Source of the DNA: Micrasema longulum
Lineage: Eukaryota; Arthropoda; Insecta; Trichoptera; Brachycentridae
Direction of reading: 5' to 3'
NCBI GenBank assembly: GCA_022494885.1
Contig: JAGVSM010001668.1
Location: forward strand, 169,583 to 233,582
Length of the DNA stretch: 64,000 bases
The notes under the pieces: model-generated
Seen by the model: the letters and a program-made list of their open reading frames with translations, nothing else
Database searches by the model: none
What the model was told of the DNA's origin: nothing
Program-made: the position numbers and the translations under genes
Shown here: positions 1 to 10,267 of the stretch, piece after piece
Numbering within the stretch: position 1 is the stretch's first letter
How the letters are laid out: every line of letters begins with the position of its first letter

Positions 1-559
1 ATTTTATTAAACCACACAATTATTTTATGAATGAGAATTGCTACATAATATTTTATTTGTTGATTTACTTTGAGAAAGCCAAATCTTTTATGATTTTTTT
101 TATATTAGAATATATATTTATTTTGAGTACTACTATCTTTCTCTATACCGTTTTTTTAAAAGGGCATATTCATGCAAAAATAACTCTTACCAATAGCAAC
201 ATGTAATTTATCGTTATTTTTTATTTTTTTAAAAACATTACAACAGAGATGAAGAACATTTAAGAGAAGGTAATAAAGAAGTCTAGGCATCTACAGGGCT
301 TATGGCCTGTCAATGGCTGGTTTAAGTGGCCACTTTACACACTGTGTAACATCCACCATTCTGCCCATATTTGAACATCTATATTCCTTCGATTCTGTCA
401 TCTGTTGATGTTTGTGAAGTTAAAGAGCTATTTAAAGAATTATTTATTCACATGTTCTTATCGTGCAATAATTTAAGTACTTCGTGCTGTTAAGTCTTAT
501 CAAGATTCATAAAATTAAAATGGAAACTAAGGTTGCAAAAACATAATAAAACTTTTTAC
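1..559 (-). other. FDXR intron 1 (partial), AT-rich
   Basis: Sequence downstream, on the minus strand, of the FDXR exon 1 splice donor. It holds no further FDXR exon that I can see, so the remaining exons lie left of the window. Positions about 241-440 are a copy of the long-TIR MITE complex described at 15210-15502. The rest is AT-rich sequence with poly-T runs. Confidence 0.7.
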
Positions 560-741
560 CTGACGAGACCGAAGGGAACTGGCAATTTTTCGATAATGTC
601 TATTTTCACGTCACTCAGGACCTTGGCTATATGCTGTGCAGCATAGAAGCCGGCAGGCCCAGCTCCAACTATGCAGACGTGCTTTCTAGACACTGCATTT
701 GTGCTCAGTTTTCTCAAAGGGAAAAGACAACTCAAAGCCAT
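560..741 (-). CDS. FDXR: NADPH:adrenodoxin oxidoreductase, mitochondrial, first coding exon
   Basis: Adrenodoxin (ferredoxin) reductase is a mitochondrial FAD flavoenzyme that passes electrons from NADPH to ferredoxin for steroid hydroxylation and iron-sulfur cluster assembly; the Drosophila gene is dare. The exon encodes 60 residues plus two bases. It starts with a short basic, Arg/Ser-containing presequence typical of mitochondrial import. From about residue 21 comes HVCIVGAGPAGFYAAQHI, the FAD-binding GxGxxG beta-alpha-beta motif, and the exon ends in PVPFGLV, the conserved end of the first FAD block. The ATG at 741 was chosen because the upstream in-frame ATG at 771 would add ten non-conserved residues before the presequence. 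The exon ends in a clear donor (CAG, then GTAAAAAG), which splits an Arg codon. The gene is truncated by the window. It sits head-to-head with NOC4L. Confidence 0.9.
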
Positions 742-1056
742 TTTAATGGCAAATAAGTAAAACAAATCCACAAGCTAAAGTGATTTCAAGCATCACTTTT
801 GAACAAACTGTTATAATAATCAAAACGATAACATTTTAAATCTCAGATAAACTATCTTTCACATCATCTTTAATGGAGTTATTATTTTACGAGACTGTCA
901 TTTATTACATTTTCCAATTTTATTATTTTGACACTTCAAAACTTTCCGCCGGTGTTGCCAGTTGTCATTAGTTTGCACTTTGCGCAATATTGTCCGAGAC
1001 ACATCGTGCATCTTTTATTTTGACATGAGATGTCTATGATCTTCTTAAAAACAAAC
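742..1056. promoter_or_regulatory. Divergent promoter between FDXR and NOC4L
   Basis: The start codons of FDXR (minus, 741) and NOC4L (plus, 1057) are 315 bp apart, so both 5' UTRs and core promoters must share this space, unless upstream non-coding exons exist. No TATA box is placed convincingly. At 950-963 lies CGGTGTTGCCAGTT, an exact 14-mer that recurs at 47000-47013 in the window's other divergent promoter. The arrangement resembles the bidirectional promoters common for housekeeping genes. Confidence 0.7.
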
Positions 1057-1179
1057 ATGGCCGCCCAACGTCAACACGTTGGTTCGATATCTTCATCGGA
1101 AATGAGGGCCAAAGCGACCAAGTTTTTGGCGTCAAAAAAGAAATTAAACATACTACTGGAAATTTTGGAAACTTTTGAG
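1057..1179 (+). CDS. NOC4L: NOC4L exon 1 (residues 1-41)
   Basis: Begins MAAQRQHVGS and ends LLEILETFE in phase 0, at donor GAG followed by GTACAT. Intron 1 is only 79 bp (1180-1258), the shortest in the gene. Confidence 0.85.
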
Positions 1180-4100
1180 GTACATTTTATGAATATTCAT
1201 TCTCTAATTACGTAGAAATTAACACTTCTGTTACCGACTTATTCCAATGTTATTTCAGGTCGAAAATGACAGTTACGTCCCCAGTCTTCTCGCAATTGAA
1301 TTAATATTTACGGAATTACTTAAGAAAGGGGACATGTTCAAAGAAATAATTCCTCTAAAACCTGAAGGTGAGTGTAACACATTATTTTTTTCCCAGCGAA
1401 TCCATTTCAAACTTCGTATTGCACAATTATTTTTGCAGTGACTAGTCAGGCTAGCCCCATTCAAAATGTAATTACGTTACTTCAAAAGACTAGATTACTA
1501 CACTTTTTAGGTTTTCAAATTATGAACGTAAGGCCTGACTATCTGCAAAGATAGTTTTCAATTGTACATTTCGCTGTTTGTTATCACACGTGCACAAAAA
1601 TACCATAACCCCTAACCTATATTCAATTCAATTCCTATGTCCCTTTTACTTTTGTTGCCGTGCTTGGATTTGAGGCTTCTCCTGGGGACAAATATTGTCA
1701 TTCTTACTCATGACCGTATAGCAATGAGGAAGTTCAGTTAAACAGGAAATTTAGATATAAAAACTATTTTCTTGCACTCCGTAAAAATGGCAAAGTTTCT
1801 ACTGAATGGACTACTTTGAAACGTTACAGGTTCGTGTGGACAATAACCGATCAATTATAGCGTTGTTATCAGTGATAGATTAACGGCTTTCAGGTAGCCA
1901 TGTTTTTCAACATTTAGTGTGTTTATAGGTACAGGGTTCTCCTTTTAAATGTCAGGAAAATTCATGTGCAGTGTAAGTGCTGTAAGTGCTGTTTTTCCGT
2001 AGGGGTAGGCAGAGAGGATAGAACGCCATATCACTCTATCTTTGCATACAGACCTCGCATCCTCTACATTCATACATCTTCTCATGCACGCACGCCGATT
2101 ATTCCTACTCTTGATATGTCCATCTTCAAGTATTATTTTTTCTTTTTATTTTTTTTTATTTATAAATCATATAACACAAAGCATTTTACAAGTATAATAC
2201 GTTGAATTACATTCCCTGGAGTTACAACAACGCAATTCGGGACATAAATAATATTAACATTTAAAAAATAACACATATTGAGAACAACAAAGAAACAAAG
2301 CAAGTTTAGCACCTTTATAACTAAATTTAGCACAACAATGTATACGCCTAAAACCTTTTCTTACACAAGCAGAATAAATATATGTAAAAAAACGCTTTTA
2401 AGAATAAAAAAAGTAGTGAATCTACTAAGGGAGATAAGGTCATTAACATCACGTGCCATGCAGATGATGCAGCCATAGTGATGATGAGAACATATTGATC
2501 TCAGTAAGTAAACATCTGGATGCCTAAGAAATGTCGTATAATACAATGAACACATGATTATTGGAAACATAATTCGGATATACAAAACATGTGTCAGACC
2601 GATCATGGTGTTTACAAAAGAGGCGAGGATAGATAAAGAGAAAATCCCAAGTAGAAAAACTTAATAGAAAAACCAAGCATGGATTTGATGAACTTGGTAT
2701 TTCGATAGCATTTAACCTACTTTCATCATAATTTTTCCAAGTCCATACTTCGCTCCCATACATTAGAGTTGGCACTAGAACTCCACTATGAACTGCTAGT
2801 TTAGCCTCTTGCGATTAACTACATAACTTAAATTACAAAACTTAAAAAAATCGTGGCAATGCTAATACAATACATGTTTTTTTTCGGCTTAGTTCGGTAG
2901 TCTATTAACAAATAAAATAAATCAAAAAATCCGCTGAATTTTCGCATTACACAAACAATACAAAAAAAAAACATGTTATTACATTCTTCTGCTTGACTCC
3001 CTGTGTGAAGACAAATTTAACGTGATTTTTCCTGATGCTCCAGTTTTTTGTGCTACAATTCACCTTGGCCTGTTGTAGTGCAAAAAAATAATTCAAAATA
3101 TTTTTTTTCCAGGCAAGACGGACGCACAGCGCGATGCGCTTCGGGGGCTGTACGAAGTGTCGTTCCGTCAGGTGGTGCGCTGCATGGGAAAGGGGCACGC
3201 GGCCAGCCGAGGACAGGCACTCGCCAGTGCTGTGGGGCTCCTGAGGGCGCAGGGCCGCCACCCCACGGAGCAACAAGAGCCCGGACAGTACTACTTCCCT
3301 TCGCAGATGCTCCAGGTCGGCCTTGCAATACAATGTTCTGTTTAACAAACGATGAGATCTTTTGAAATAACATTAATATCTAAAAACATAAATTTTACAT
3401 AATATGTATTAGCAATAATAATAATCTGTTTTCCATAATTTATAAAATAATGAAATAATTATAATTTAGGCCTGCTATAGCAAAATATGACATCATTATT
3501 TTAAAAACTAAGATGGATATATTGAGTCTTGAAGAATTAAACCTTTATGGAGCTTGGAAAGATCCCCTTCATTCCCGAGAGCACCAGCTTCAAGACTGTT
3601 TTATGTTACTGGCTGCTAGAAATGCTGCTTTTAAGGTTTTTTGTTCATAAAGTATTTTGTATATTTTTATTTTGAATCTTGAAACACATAAACATATTCT
3701 TATTTGTGCTCTCAAAACAACATTGTAAATATATCTCATTTATTAGTTGTTTTACACAGGCCACGAAAATAACATTGTAAACATATCTCATTTATTAGTT
3801 GTTTTACACAGGCCACGGTTTTTCCCACGCACCTTTAACGGATTATTTTTAGAAACAGTTTAATTAATTATCCTGACTAGTTTTTCCTTTCAGTATATCA
3901 AGAGAATAACTGTTTTAAATTAACAGTTTAATTTTTTGTGAAACTGTTTTAGCTGTTTTGGAAGAATTACTATTTAAAAAGAACTTTTTTTTTCCACCTC
4001 TTGTTGTAAATATCAATATAAGGCAGGCAAGCAGCGAAAGCACTCCCTCTACACACCCGAAACTGTAAAAGGATGGGAGGATAATGCACGCTGATTGACA

Positions 4101-7100
4101 GTGTATTTTTCCCCCCAGGCTATTATGACAGAACTTCTGAGCAGCGAAAACAACAACGCCCAGCTGATTGCGCGCTTCCAGGAGTACACTGCATACAGTG
4201 ATGTGCTGTTCTACGCCTGGAAGATATTGCGCACGATAACTCCCCGCACCGCCCCGTCTGAGACGTACGTGAGGAACTACTTGGAGCTGGCCGACAAAAT
4301 GGGCCTCAAGGACACCAAGAAGGGGAGGACACAACCGCAGCAGGAAGAAGACAAACCCAAGAATCTGTGCGAGGCCGAAGGTAAACATTTCTCCACCTGG
4401 TTATCAAATATTTCTTCTTGTTCCTTGCGATAGACCTATTTGGTCTGTTCCCTCGATGGTTTCTCCTCCTGTGAGGTGGATTCCCAGATGTCCTTCCATC
4501 TTTTAGGAGGGCTTCTACGAGGCAGGAAGCTGACAGTGTGCTGTAATATAAGGCAGTCTGGTGGTGTCCATTCTTTGGATATTACCACACCGGTCCCTCT
4601 TTAGCTGTCTACTCCATCTTGAGATGTCCTCAGCCTCACAAACCTCCCTTATTCTGGTGTCATAAACAGTTCCCCAAACAGTGCACAAAATGTCTAACAA
4701 AAAATATTTTTTTCAAAATGAATTGCAATTTACTACATTTAATAAAACTTTTTTTTTAGGCAAGGCATTCTTTCATTTCCAATACGCCAAGGTCCAGCGC
4801 TGGATGTCACGATGCTGGTCTTCGGTGTGCGGCTGGAGCCTCAAGGGAGACTGCCACCGGCGCGCCCTTCTACTGCTGCTAGACCGCCTGCTGCCGCACC
4901 TTCCCAACCCGCTGTTGCTCACCGACTTCCTCATGGACTCTATGGACGCAGGTAAGGGCATAGTATTAGCATACGTTCTGTCGAACCACAACTCGATGTT
5001 CAAGAAGATTTCACGTGGTTGGATGTGAAGGACCTTTTAGATGGCAGTTATTTCTAATTAGTCACCGTGCCGCCTTCGTTCTTCAAGTGCGCTTTGACCA
5101 AGTTATTTCAGGTGTTTTTCCACAGCACTTGGAGTTTGGAACAAAGTTCTTCCATGTCTCATACACGCTTCCATTCTCTGACAGGCTAAAATATAGACTA
5201 GACTCGGTAAGCATAATGGACAGTAACATTTGGATTGCAGGTGGGGCGACAAGTATGGTAGCCCTTCAAGGCGTGTTCACTCTCATCCAGCAGCACAACC
5301 TGGAGTACCCTAAGGTTTACACCAAACTGTACTCCATGTTCGAGCCGGAGATCTTCCACACCAAACACAAGTCCAGGCTGTTCTACCTCGCCGATATGTT
5401 CCTCAGCTCCACGTGAGTATAATTTTTTCAATGTTTACGACACTGTTGTATTGAACGCTGCGTATTTCGATCATTTGTATATTTACATAAATATTTTAAG
5501 TATGAGTGTACAGGTCTGGATTTTGTCTAAGGGAAAAGGCTGTTGCAGGAAACTGCTGCAAGATATTACATAGATTTATATAATATTAAGTGTGTTGTCC
5601 AGATGCCCTTTGAAATATATGTATGTTTTTGTAATAATATTTCATTGTTATTTTTGCTATTATTTAATTATGTACGTGCTTCCACTTTCCATTATGTTGT
5701 ATCCCAACTCAACACAGGGCCCTTGACCTCATAGAGTTTGGAATAATACTTTTACATTATTGGCAATTATGGTGGATTACTCTGATAATTTCTCAATATG
5801 AACGGGGCTCTGGACTGGCACCTGAAGCGTAAGACTGATCACCTTACCTTCACGTAGCAGTTGATCGAGATACGCTGCATTTAGTGTAACAATGCAGTGC
5901 CCTATGAATAAGCAGGTGTGGATAAAGGTATCATGATTGTTATGATCCATAAAAATAACATTCGTCCGGTTGATTGGTAAGACATATACAAATTACAAAT
6001 TCAGAGATAATGAGGAAATAAAATACATATTTCAATACTCAAAATCTAATATTGTCGGTTTGTACCTCATTTAAAAATATTTTTAAAACGATGTTTAGTG
6101 ATTGCTTTTTTTGATATTTTTTTTTATTGGAAAGCCAACAGACATTTATAAATTTGTAAGATACAATTATATTATAAATACATATCATAAAGTCCAATTA
6201 GGCGAGGCTAAGAGGCTTTCACATAATATTGTTATTGTAAATGTTGTCACATAAAAATTATACATAACATAAAATAACTAATCATATAAAACTTATAATA
6301 TTACTAGAAATGTAAATGTAATACATATTATTCAAAATATATCTACTTTTGAATATTGGTCACACAGTTGCACATTATAATATATAATACAAATATAGTT
6401 GACCATACAGTGTACATTTATTATGTGCCTACATACAGAACTGCACATCACCTGCATAATATAGGCTGCGGATTCAAGGCGCAACATTATAACTTGAATT
6501 ATTTTTGGAAATTTCACTTTTAAAGGAAGTTAAAGATATGTTGTTAATATCAATATAATTTAATTTCTGATTACACATATTGAAGGTTCTATTTGAAAAG
6601 ATTTAGTGGAACATTTAGAAATACTATATTGGCAATGTGTTCTTATGTGAAACTTGTAATCAGCCTAGTTGTTTGTTGTTAATTTTGACGTTGTTTACTT
6701 ACCTCTAATAATCCTGCCTCCAGGCACCTGCCGGAGGCTCTGGTGGGGGGGTTCGTGAAGCGCCTGTGCCGCCTGGCGCTCCTGGCGCCGCCCAGCGACG
6801 CGCTGCTGCTGCTGCACTTCGTGGCCAACCTGCTCATCCGCCACCCGGCCCTGAAGCGCATGGCGTGCCGGGAGGACGCCAACCTCCGCCAAGCGGGTAA
6901 GCCAGTTCCCGCAACTATAACCGCCGGGATTCAACATACTCTGTTCTAATTTATGTATTTTTAAAACAAAACTTTAACTAAAAAAGGCTGATTTGAAATA
7001 CATACTAAAAAAGAACAGTGGATAAATTTCCTTTTATAGAAATCATTTTGGCATTTAAAAAATATTTGTATTTATTGTATCTAAAATACTTTAAAAGTCA

Positions 7101-10100
7101 TAAAGATTATCAACAAAAATCAATGTTGGTATTTCCAAAAATTTAATAACATAATTATATTATTACTATTAGGTATTGTTAAATTGATATTTAAAAAAAA
7201 AATCAAAATCATTTTTGTACTGTGTAAAAAAACTAGATAAAATTTCAAAGTCGTGTAAAAAAAACTGTTTAAAATAAATGAACAGCGATGGAGTTTTGGC
7301 AAATCAGCAAACATAATTAAAAAACTCACGCTTACTAGTCCCCTTAGTTTAACCCTGTACATTATTTATTATTATATGTATTTATTTATTTACATTCATA
7401 AGTTTATGGTACATTATTTGAGACATAATTAAAAAAAAACAAAACAATAAATATTTTTACAGAATAGAATCCTTCCCTTACATCAGAGTAATAATTCTCC
7501 AGAGAAGCCACTTTAAGCTCTACTGCATATAATAAAAACGTTCCAAATTTTTGGTTTGGTGTTAGTTTAACAAAAAACGTGTAACTGACGGTTTCAGTTT
7601 TCGCTTGGAATTCTCAACCCAAGTACCTACGGCCCGTTGTATTGCCGTAATCTGTTGCTAACTTTGTGGTCAATTATCATAGAATGGTTTTTCTCCGTAC
7701 GGGCACCTCCGCCTTACAGTACACCGCTAACACAAAATTTCAATAATTTTGTCCCACTCTGTTTCATTGAAATATTATGTATTGTATTTCTTTCGACTTA
7801 TTTTTTTTAATGTACCTACACTTGAGTAGGTACATTAAAAACACTTAAGTATTTTTAATTAATAACTTACCTTATGATAAAAAATAAACGGAAATTTGGC
7901 AAAAAAATGCAAAAATTTCATTTTCGATTTGTTCTTTACTATCCCCTTTAAAATACTGACCATTTGCTTGGCCATGTGTTGAGAGGTGATAAATATGCCA
8001 TACTTCAGCTTGTCACAAAGGAGAGGATCAAAGGACGTAGAGGGGTCGCAAGAAAATAATTCAATTGTCCGTGCACTTTTCATAAGCCTGCAAAGGAATG
8101 GCCTTTAGCTCTCGCAGCGAATTCTCTTTTATGGCATCAATCGTCCCAAATTCCGTTCCTCCTAAGAGCAATTTTTGTCTTGGGAAAAGAAAAGTCAGAC
8201 GGGGCCCAGTCTGGAGAATACTGTGCTTGGCTGATGAGATTAGTCAAATTTTTGGCCAAAAACTCCGAATCAATCACGGCCGTATGAGACGGCGTGGCGT
8301 TTTATCGTGGTGTGAAATCCACATATTGTCGTTCCACATTCCTTCGGTGTTTTTGGGACGAGGGGGGCAGTCATGCGTTTCATCCAAAAAAAATCTCAAT
8401 GATGAGATGCTCAATAACACAGCAAGCTCTCGGTTTGGTACACATCAATTTTTCAACACAATTTGCTTTGCCGATTCGATGTTTTCTTCAGTACTTGACG
8501 TTCCTGGACATCCAGTATGTTTATCATCATCTGAGCATTAACAAACATCTTTAAACCTCTTATTTATTTATTTATATATGGCATTTCTGCCATTTACATA
8601 TGTGGTATAAAGAGTGCTTAAAATTTTTTTTTTTTTAATCGAGTATGAAATATTAATATACTCGTACTGTACACATTATTAATTACTTGAAATACATATA
8701 TATTTTAAAGAAATTATACAATAACAAAATACATTAATCAATCAAATTATAACTATTCCAACCCAATCTTCTGAAGATGATTTGATCTTTTTGATAAAAC
8801 CGTTTAAACGTTAACCGATAAAACCGATAAAACTGTTTTTGATAAAACCGTAAATCAACCATATTATTTAGAATTTTGATAAGAAAAATTTAATCACACA
8901 TAAGGCGCCTTTTTTGTAGTGATTCTATAATAAAATTAATCAAAGGTGCGCCGTAATCGTCTTCAATGTTACCAAAACCTTATTCCAGGCTCCTTATAAA
9001 TATATATATCGTTGATATGTTCCAATCCCACAGCATCCCTCGACCCGTACATGATGGAGGAGTGTGACCCGGCACTGAGCTGCGCCCTGCAGTCCAGCGT
9101 GTGGGAGGCGGCCGGCCTGCGCAGGCACGCCGTGCCCGGAGTAGCGGAGGCGGCGGCCCGCGTGCTGGCAGCGCCCCACGCCACGCTTGAAGTCCCCATC
9201 TCGCAGCTGCTCGACGACACCACGCAAGATGTGAGTATTGGCATCGTTTTGTCTAATGTCACCACTTTCATTCGTTGGAGTAATAAAATCATGAAAACTA
9301 TAGTCCTTAAAATATAGCTTGATTAAAATGACAGCTGTCAAACTAATGTCAATAGTGGATGGGAAATTACTGATCACTGATCATGTACCGATCAAATTTA
9401 TTTTATCAGTTTTTTCATGCAAATATGAAATTCTGTTTCCGAAAACTGATATAAAAACACAAAAACAAGCCTATTATAGTGTGTTTAAAACAATTCTTCA
9501 CCAAAAATAAGACATTTTATACTTTTTTTCATGAACAATAAATATCAAATGAATTATTTTTTTATTAGATCGAATTACATTGATCAATTTGATGCAACCC
9601 TGTAAAAATGTCATTAATAATTAGGTTTATTTTAGATCTTTTTTTTTAAAGCTGATTTTTTATAATTATGTTAATTTATATGTCAAGCATTGTATTAAAA
9701 AAATTAATTAACATGCCAGATACTAATGATTTTTTGTGTGCCAATATAAACCACTCCTTAGACGTTATTACAAAGTTATGTCTTCACTTTTGTTGACAAC
9801 TGTTATTCTAATCAAGCTATTTTTTAATGACTATAATTGCCGAGCGTCAAAAGTATTTCCAATTATAATAGGATAGCCAATTTATACCTTGATAAAGAAA
9901 CTTTAGTAGCTTTGAAACCGGTCAGTAGGAATAAAAAGTAAGTGGTTAAAAACAAAGTTGACTAAACACAAATATTCAAATATAAATTTCATTTTATGTA
10001 ATATTTTTGTTTCAGATATTTGTAAGTGAATTGAAAAAATCATACAAGCAAGTATTCCTCACATTCAGTCGGCCGCAATCTATGGCCCTACCCACCGGGG

Positions 10101-10132
10101 ACAGATTAATGCAGATGTGGCAACTCGTATAA
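1057..10132 (+). CDS. NOC4L: Nucleolar complex protein 4 homolog (NOC4L/UTP19), nine exons, complete
   Basis: NOC4L belongs to the CBF/Mak21/Noc family. In yeast, Noc4 pairs with Nop14 in the nucleolus and is needed for maturation and export of the 40S pre-ribosomal subunit. Joining 1057-1179, 1259-1367, 3113-3315, 4119-4380, 4760-4951, 5241-5412, 6724-6896, 9034-9230 and 10016-10132 gives an unbroken 515-codon frame, close to human NOC4L (516 aa). The diagnostic CBF region lies in exons 6-7 (residues about 297-412), including TLIQQHNLEYPKVYTKLY, the FHTKHKSRLFYLADMFLSS block, and LLIRHPA. All introns are GT-AG. The start at 1057 was chosen over the in-frame ATGs at 1030 and 1036 because AACATGGCC is a far better initiation context. 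Exons 3, 5, 7 and 8 are GC-rich, whereas the introns and exons 1, 2 and 9 are AT-rich. Introns carry RTE, mariner and MITE insertions. Divergent from FDXR. Confidence 0.95.
1259..1367 (+). CDS. NOC4L: NOC4L exon 2 (residues 42-78)
   Basis: Follows the acceptor TATTTCAG and encodes VENDSYVPSLLAIELIFTEL and onward, with donor G then GTGAGT. It leaves one base of a Gly codon. It aligns with the human helix containing RLFGALLERGELF. Confidence 0.9.
1985..2125 (-). mobile_element. RTE-type non-LTR retrotransposon 3'-end fragment
   Basis: Read on the minus strand this matches the end of the RTE reverse-transcriptase ORF found at 22905-23670 (same conserved stretch ending close to CCTACCCCTACGGA). 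Short, broken and non-coding. Confidence 0.6.
2615..2815 (-). mobile_element. RTE-type non-LTR fragment
   Basis: On the minus strand it reads LMYGSEVWTWKN then DESRLNAIE, the late reverse-transcriptase block also seen at 22905-23670 and 42735-43140. It is decayed and followed by unrelated sequence. Confidence 0.6.
3113..3315 (+). CDS. NOC4L: NOC4L exon 3 (residues 78-145)
   Basis: Starts after TTTTTTTTCCAG with GC, which completes the split Gly codon, and reads GKTDAQRDALRGLYEVSFRQ and so on to YYFPSQMLQ in phase 0. The donor is CAG then GTCGGC, which matches the consensus poorly beyond GT. The phase and homology on both sides still support this boundary. GC-rich. Confidence 0.9.
3470..3635 (+). 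other. Unassigned exon-like open segment in NOC4L intron 3
   Basis: A stop-free segment with acceptor-like ATAATTTAG before it and donor-like AAG then GTTTTTTG after it. It encodes about 55 residues, including SLEELNLYGAWKDPLHSREH and then LQDCFMLLAARNAAFK, which look like real protein rather than chance translation. It cannot be a NOC4L exon: it is 166 nt, and inserting it between the phase-0 exons 3 and 4 would break the frame. I do not recognise the family. It may be a fragment of another gene captured in the intron, or one exon of a nested gene whose other exons I cannot find. Confidence 0.3.
3719..3817 (+). repeat. Tandem duplication, 52-bp period, two copies
   Basis: The segment from AACATTGTAAAT to ACAGGCCACG at 3719-3765 recurs at 3771-3817 with one mismatch, separated by a few bases. 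A recent local duplication in NOC4L intron 3. Confidence 0.9.
4119..4380 (+). CDS. NOC4L: NOC4L exon 4 (residues 146-233)
   Basis: Follows TTTTTCCCCCCAG. It encodes AIMTELLSSENNNAQLIARF and then QEYTAYSDVLFYAWKILR, matching the human segment LLSQFREYLDYDDTRYHTM. A Lys/Gln/Glu-rich linker (KKGRTQPQQEEDKPKN) lies near the end. Donor G then GTAAAC leaves one base of a Gly codon. Confidence 0.92.
4425..4705 (-). mobile_element. Non-LTR (RTE/L1-like) reverse-transcriptase C-terminal fragment
   Basis: On the minus strand it encodes the endonuclease/RT tail block with WSRQLKRD, a frameshifted GRPKKRW-like segment and a following KDIWESTSQ-type stretch. It lies in NOC4L intron 4, antisense to the gene, with several stops and frameshifts. 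Confidence 0.65.
4760..4951 (+). CDS. NOC4L: NOC4L exon 5 (residues 233-297)
   Basis: After a long T tract and TTTTTTTAG. Reads GKAFFHFQYAKVQRWMSRCW and then LLDRLLPHLPNPLLLTDFLM, matching the human block FLKHKLPLSLYKKVLLIVHD to LMIDFL. Donor G then GTAAGG. Confidence 0.93.
5241..5412 (+). CDS. NOC4L: NOC4L exon 6 (residues 297-354), core of the CBF/Noc domain
   Basis: After TTTGGATTGCAG. Contains GVFTLIQQHNLEYPKVYTKL and FHTKHKSRLFYLADMFLSS, the most conserved block of the family. Donor AC then GTGAGT splits a Thr codon. Confidence 0.95.
5413..6723 (+). other. NOC4L intron 6
   Basis: A 1.3-kb AT-rich intron. 5810-5950 is the tail half of the leader-type SINE (CTGGACTGGCACCTGAAGCG, then AATGCAGTGCCCTATG). 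6118-6190 resembles the antisense 3' tail of a non-LTR element. The rest shows nothing I can name. Confidence 0.6.
5810..5950 (+). repeat. SINE family 1 tail fragment
   Basis: Shares CTGGACTGGCACCTGAAGCG, AAGACTGATCACCTTACCTT and the CAATGCAGTGCCCTATG terminus with copies at 43740-44105 and 59448-59690. The tRNA-like head is missing. Confidence 0.75.
6724..6896 (+). CDS. NOC4L: NOC4L exon 7 (residues 354-412)
   Basis: After CCTGCCTCCAG. Encodes HLPEALVGGFVKRLCRLALL and then LLLLHFVANLLIRHPALKRM, aligning with human HLPAYLVAAFAKRLARLALT and the NLLRRHPAC block. Strongly GC-rich against its flanks. Donor G then GTAAGC. Confidence 0.94.
6897..9033 (+). other. NOC4L intron 7
   Basis: A 2.1-kb intron. 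It contains a decayed mariner at 8041-8545, T-rich antisense LINE-tail-like segments at 7365-7460 and 8560-8730, and otherwise AT-rich sequence. 8776-8850 repeats the word GATAAAACCG several times. Confidence 0.6.
8041..8545 (-). mobile_element. Decayed mariner (DD34D type) transposase fragment
   Basis: Reading the minus strand, recognisable mariner blocks appear across shifting frames: a GCPGTSTTEENIESAKQIVL-like linker region, a degenerate WISHHDKTPRR (normally W-LHHDNAPSH), and an end block ETEFGTIDAIKENSLRELK-like followed by AIPLQAYEKC. The central catalytic part is mostly deleted and frameshifts are present. Inactive. Inserted antisense in NOC4L intron 7. I found no terminal repeats. 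Confidence 0.75.
9034..9230 (+). CDS. NOC4L: NOC4L exon 8 (residues 412-477)
   Basis: After CCAATCCCACAG. Encodes SLDPYMMEECDPALSCALQS and then SVWEAAGLRRHAVPGVAEAA, matching human DPYDPGEEDPAQSRALESSL, then QALQRHYHPEVSKAA. Ends DDTTQD in phase 0 at GAT then GTGAGT. Confidence 0.95.
9301..9833 (+). mobile_element. MITE family B, copy 1 (533 bp, TA target site)
   Basis: Terminal inverted repeats of about 40 bp: left TAGTCCTTAAAATATAGCTT, right end the imperfect reverse complement closing in AATGACTA. Flanked by TA on both sides (9299-9300 and 9834-9835), as for Tc1/mariner-mobilised MITEs. Three further copies lie at 18556, 45493 and 54833. Sits in NOC4L intron 8. Confidence 0.85.
9875..9965 (+). 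repeat. Dispersed 90-110-bp repeat, copy 1
   Basis: The segment around TATACCTTGATAAAGAAACT and GCTTTGAAACCGGTC, ending near GTGGTTAAAAACAAAG, recurs at 29757-29866 and 62810-62915. Class unknown; see the findings on short structured repeats. Confidence 0.7.
10016..10132 (+). CDS. NOC4L: NOC4L exon 9, C-terminus (residues 478-515) and stop
   Basis: After TTTTTGTTTCAG. Encodes IFVSELKKSYKQVFLTFSRP to LMQMWQLV, then TAA at 10130-10132. The IF-x(4)-LKK opening matches the human C-terminal exon. Possible polyadenylation signals AATAAA follow at 10250-10255 and 10762-10767. Confidence 0.93.
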   Translation: MFVSELKKSYKQVFLTFSRPQSMALPTGDRLMQMWQLV

Positions 10133-10249
10133 ACTAATTTAATCTTAATATCAAGACTATTATAACAATCAGACTCTCGATTACAATAGGAAGCTAAGAG
10201 ATTTACCCGCATTTGTCGATATTATCAACTCCGATTTAAATTATCATAA

Positions 10250-10255
10250 AATAAA
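10250..10255 (+). terminator. Candidate NOC4L polyadenylation signal AATAAA
   Basis: First AATAAA after the NOC4L stop, 118 bp downstream. A second copy is at 10762-10767. The choice between them is not decidable from sequence alone. Confidence 0.45.
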
Positions 10256-10267
10256 ACATGTTGCACG

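Larger units (their letters stand above)
1368..3112 (+). other. NOC4L intron 2 with retroelement remnants
   Basis: A 1.7-kb intron. 1985-2125 matches the reverse complement of the 3' end of the RTE-type element seen at 22905-23670, and 2130-2300 looks like the antisense 3' tail of a non-LTR element. 2615-2815 is a second reverse-orientation RTE fragment. No exon-like segment seen. Confidence 0.6.

Noticed and set aside
3048..3373. Long ORFs on both strands over NOC4L exon 3
   Set aside because: They are alternative frames of a GC-rich exon and run into intron sequence at both ends.
3470..3635. An extra NOC4L exon
   Set aside because: 166 nt between two phase-0 exons would shift the frame, and the direct 3-to-4 join matches the family without a gap.
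8098..8541. A 147-codon plus-strand ORF
   Set aside because: It is the antisense of a decayed mariner transposase on the minus strand.
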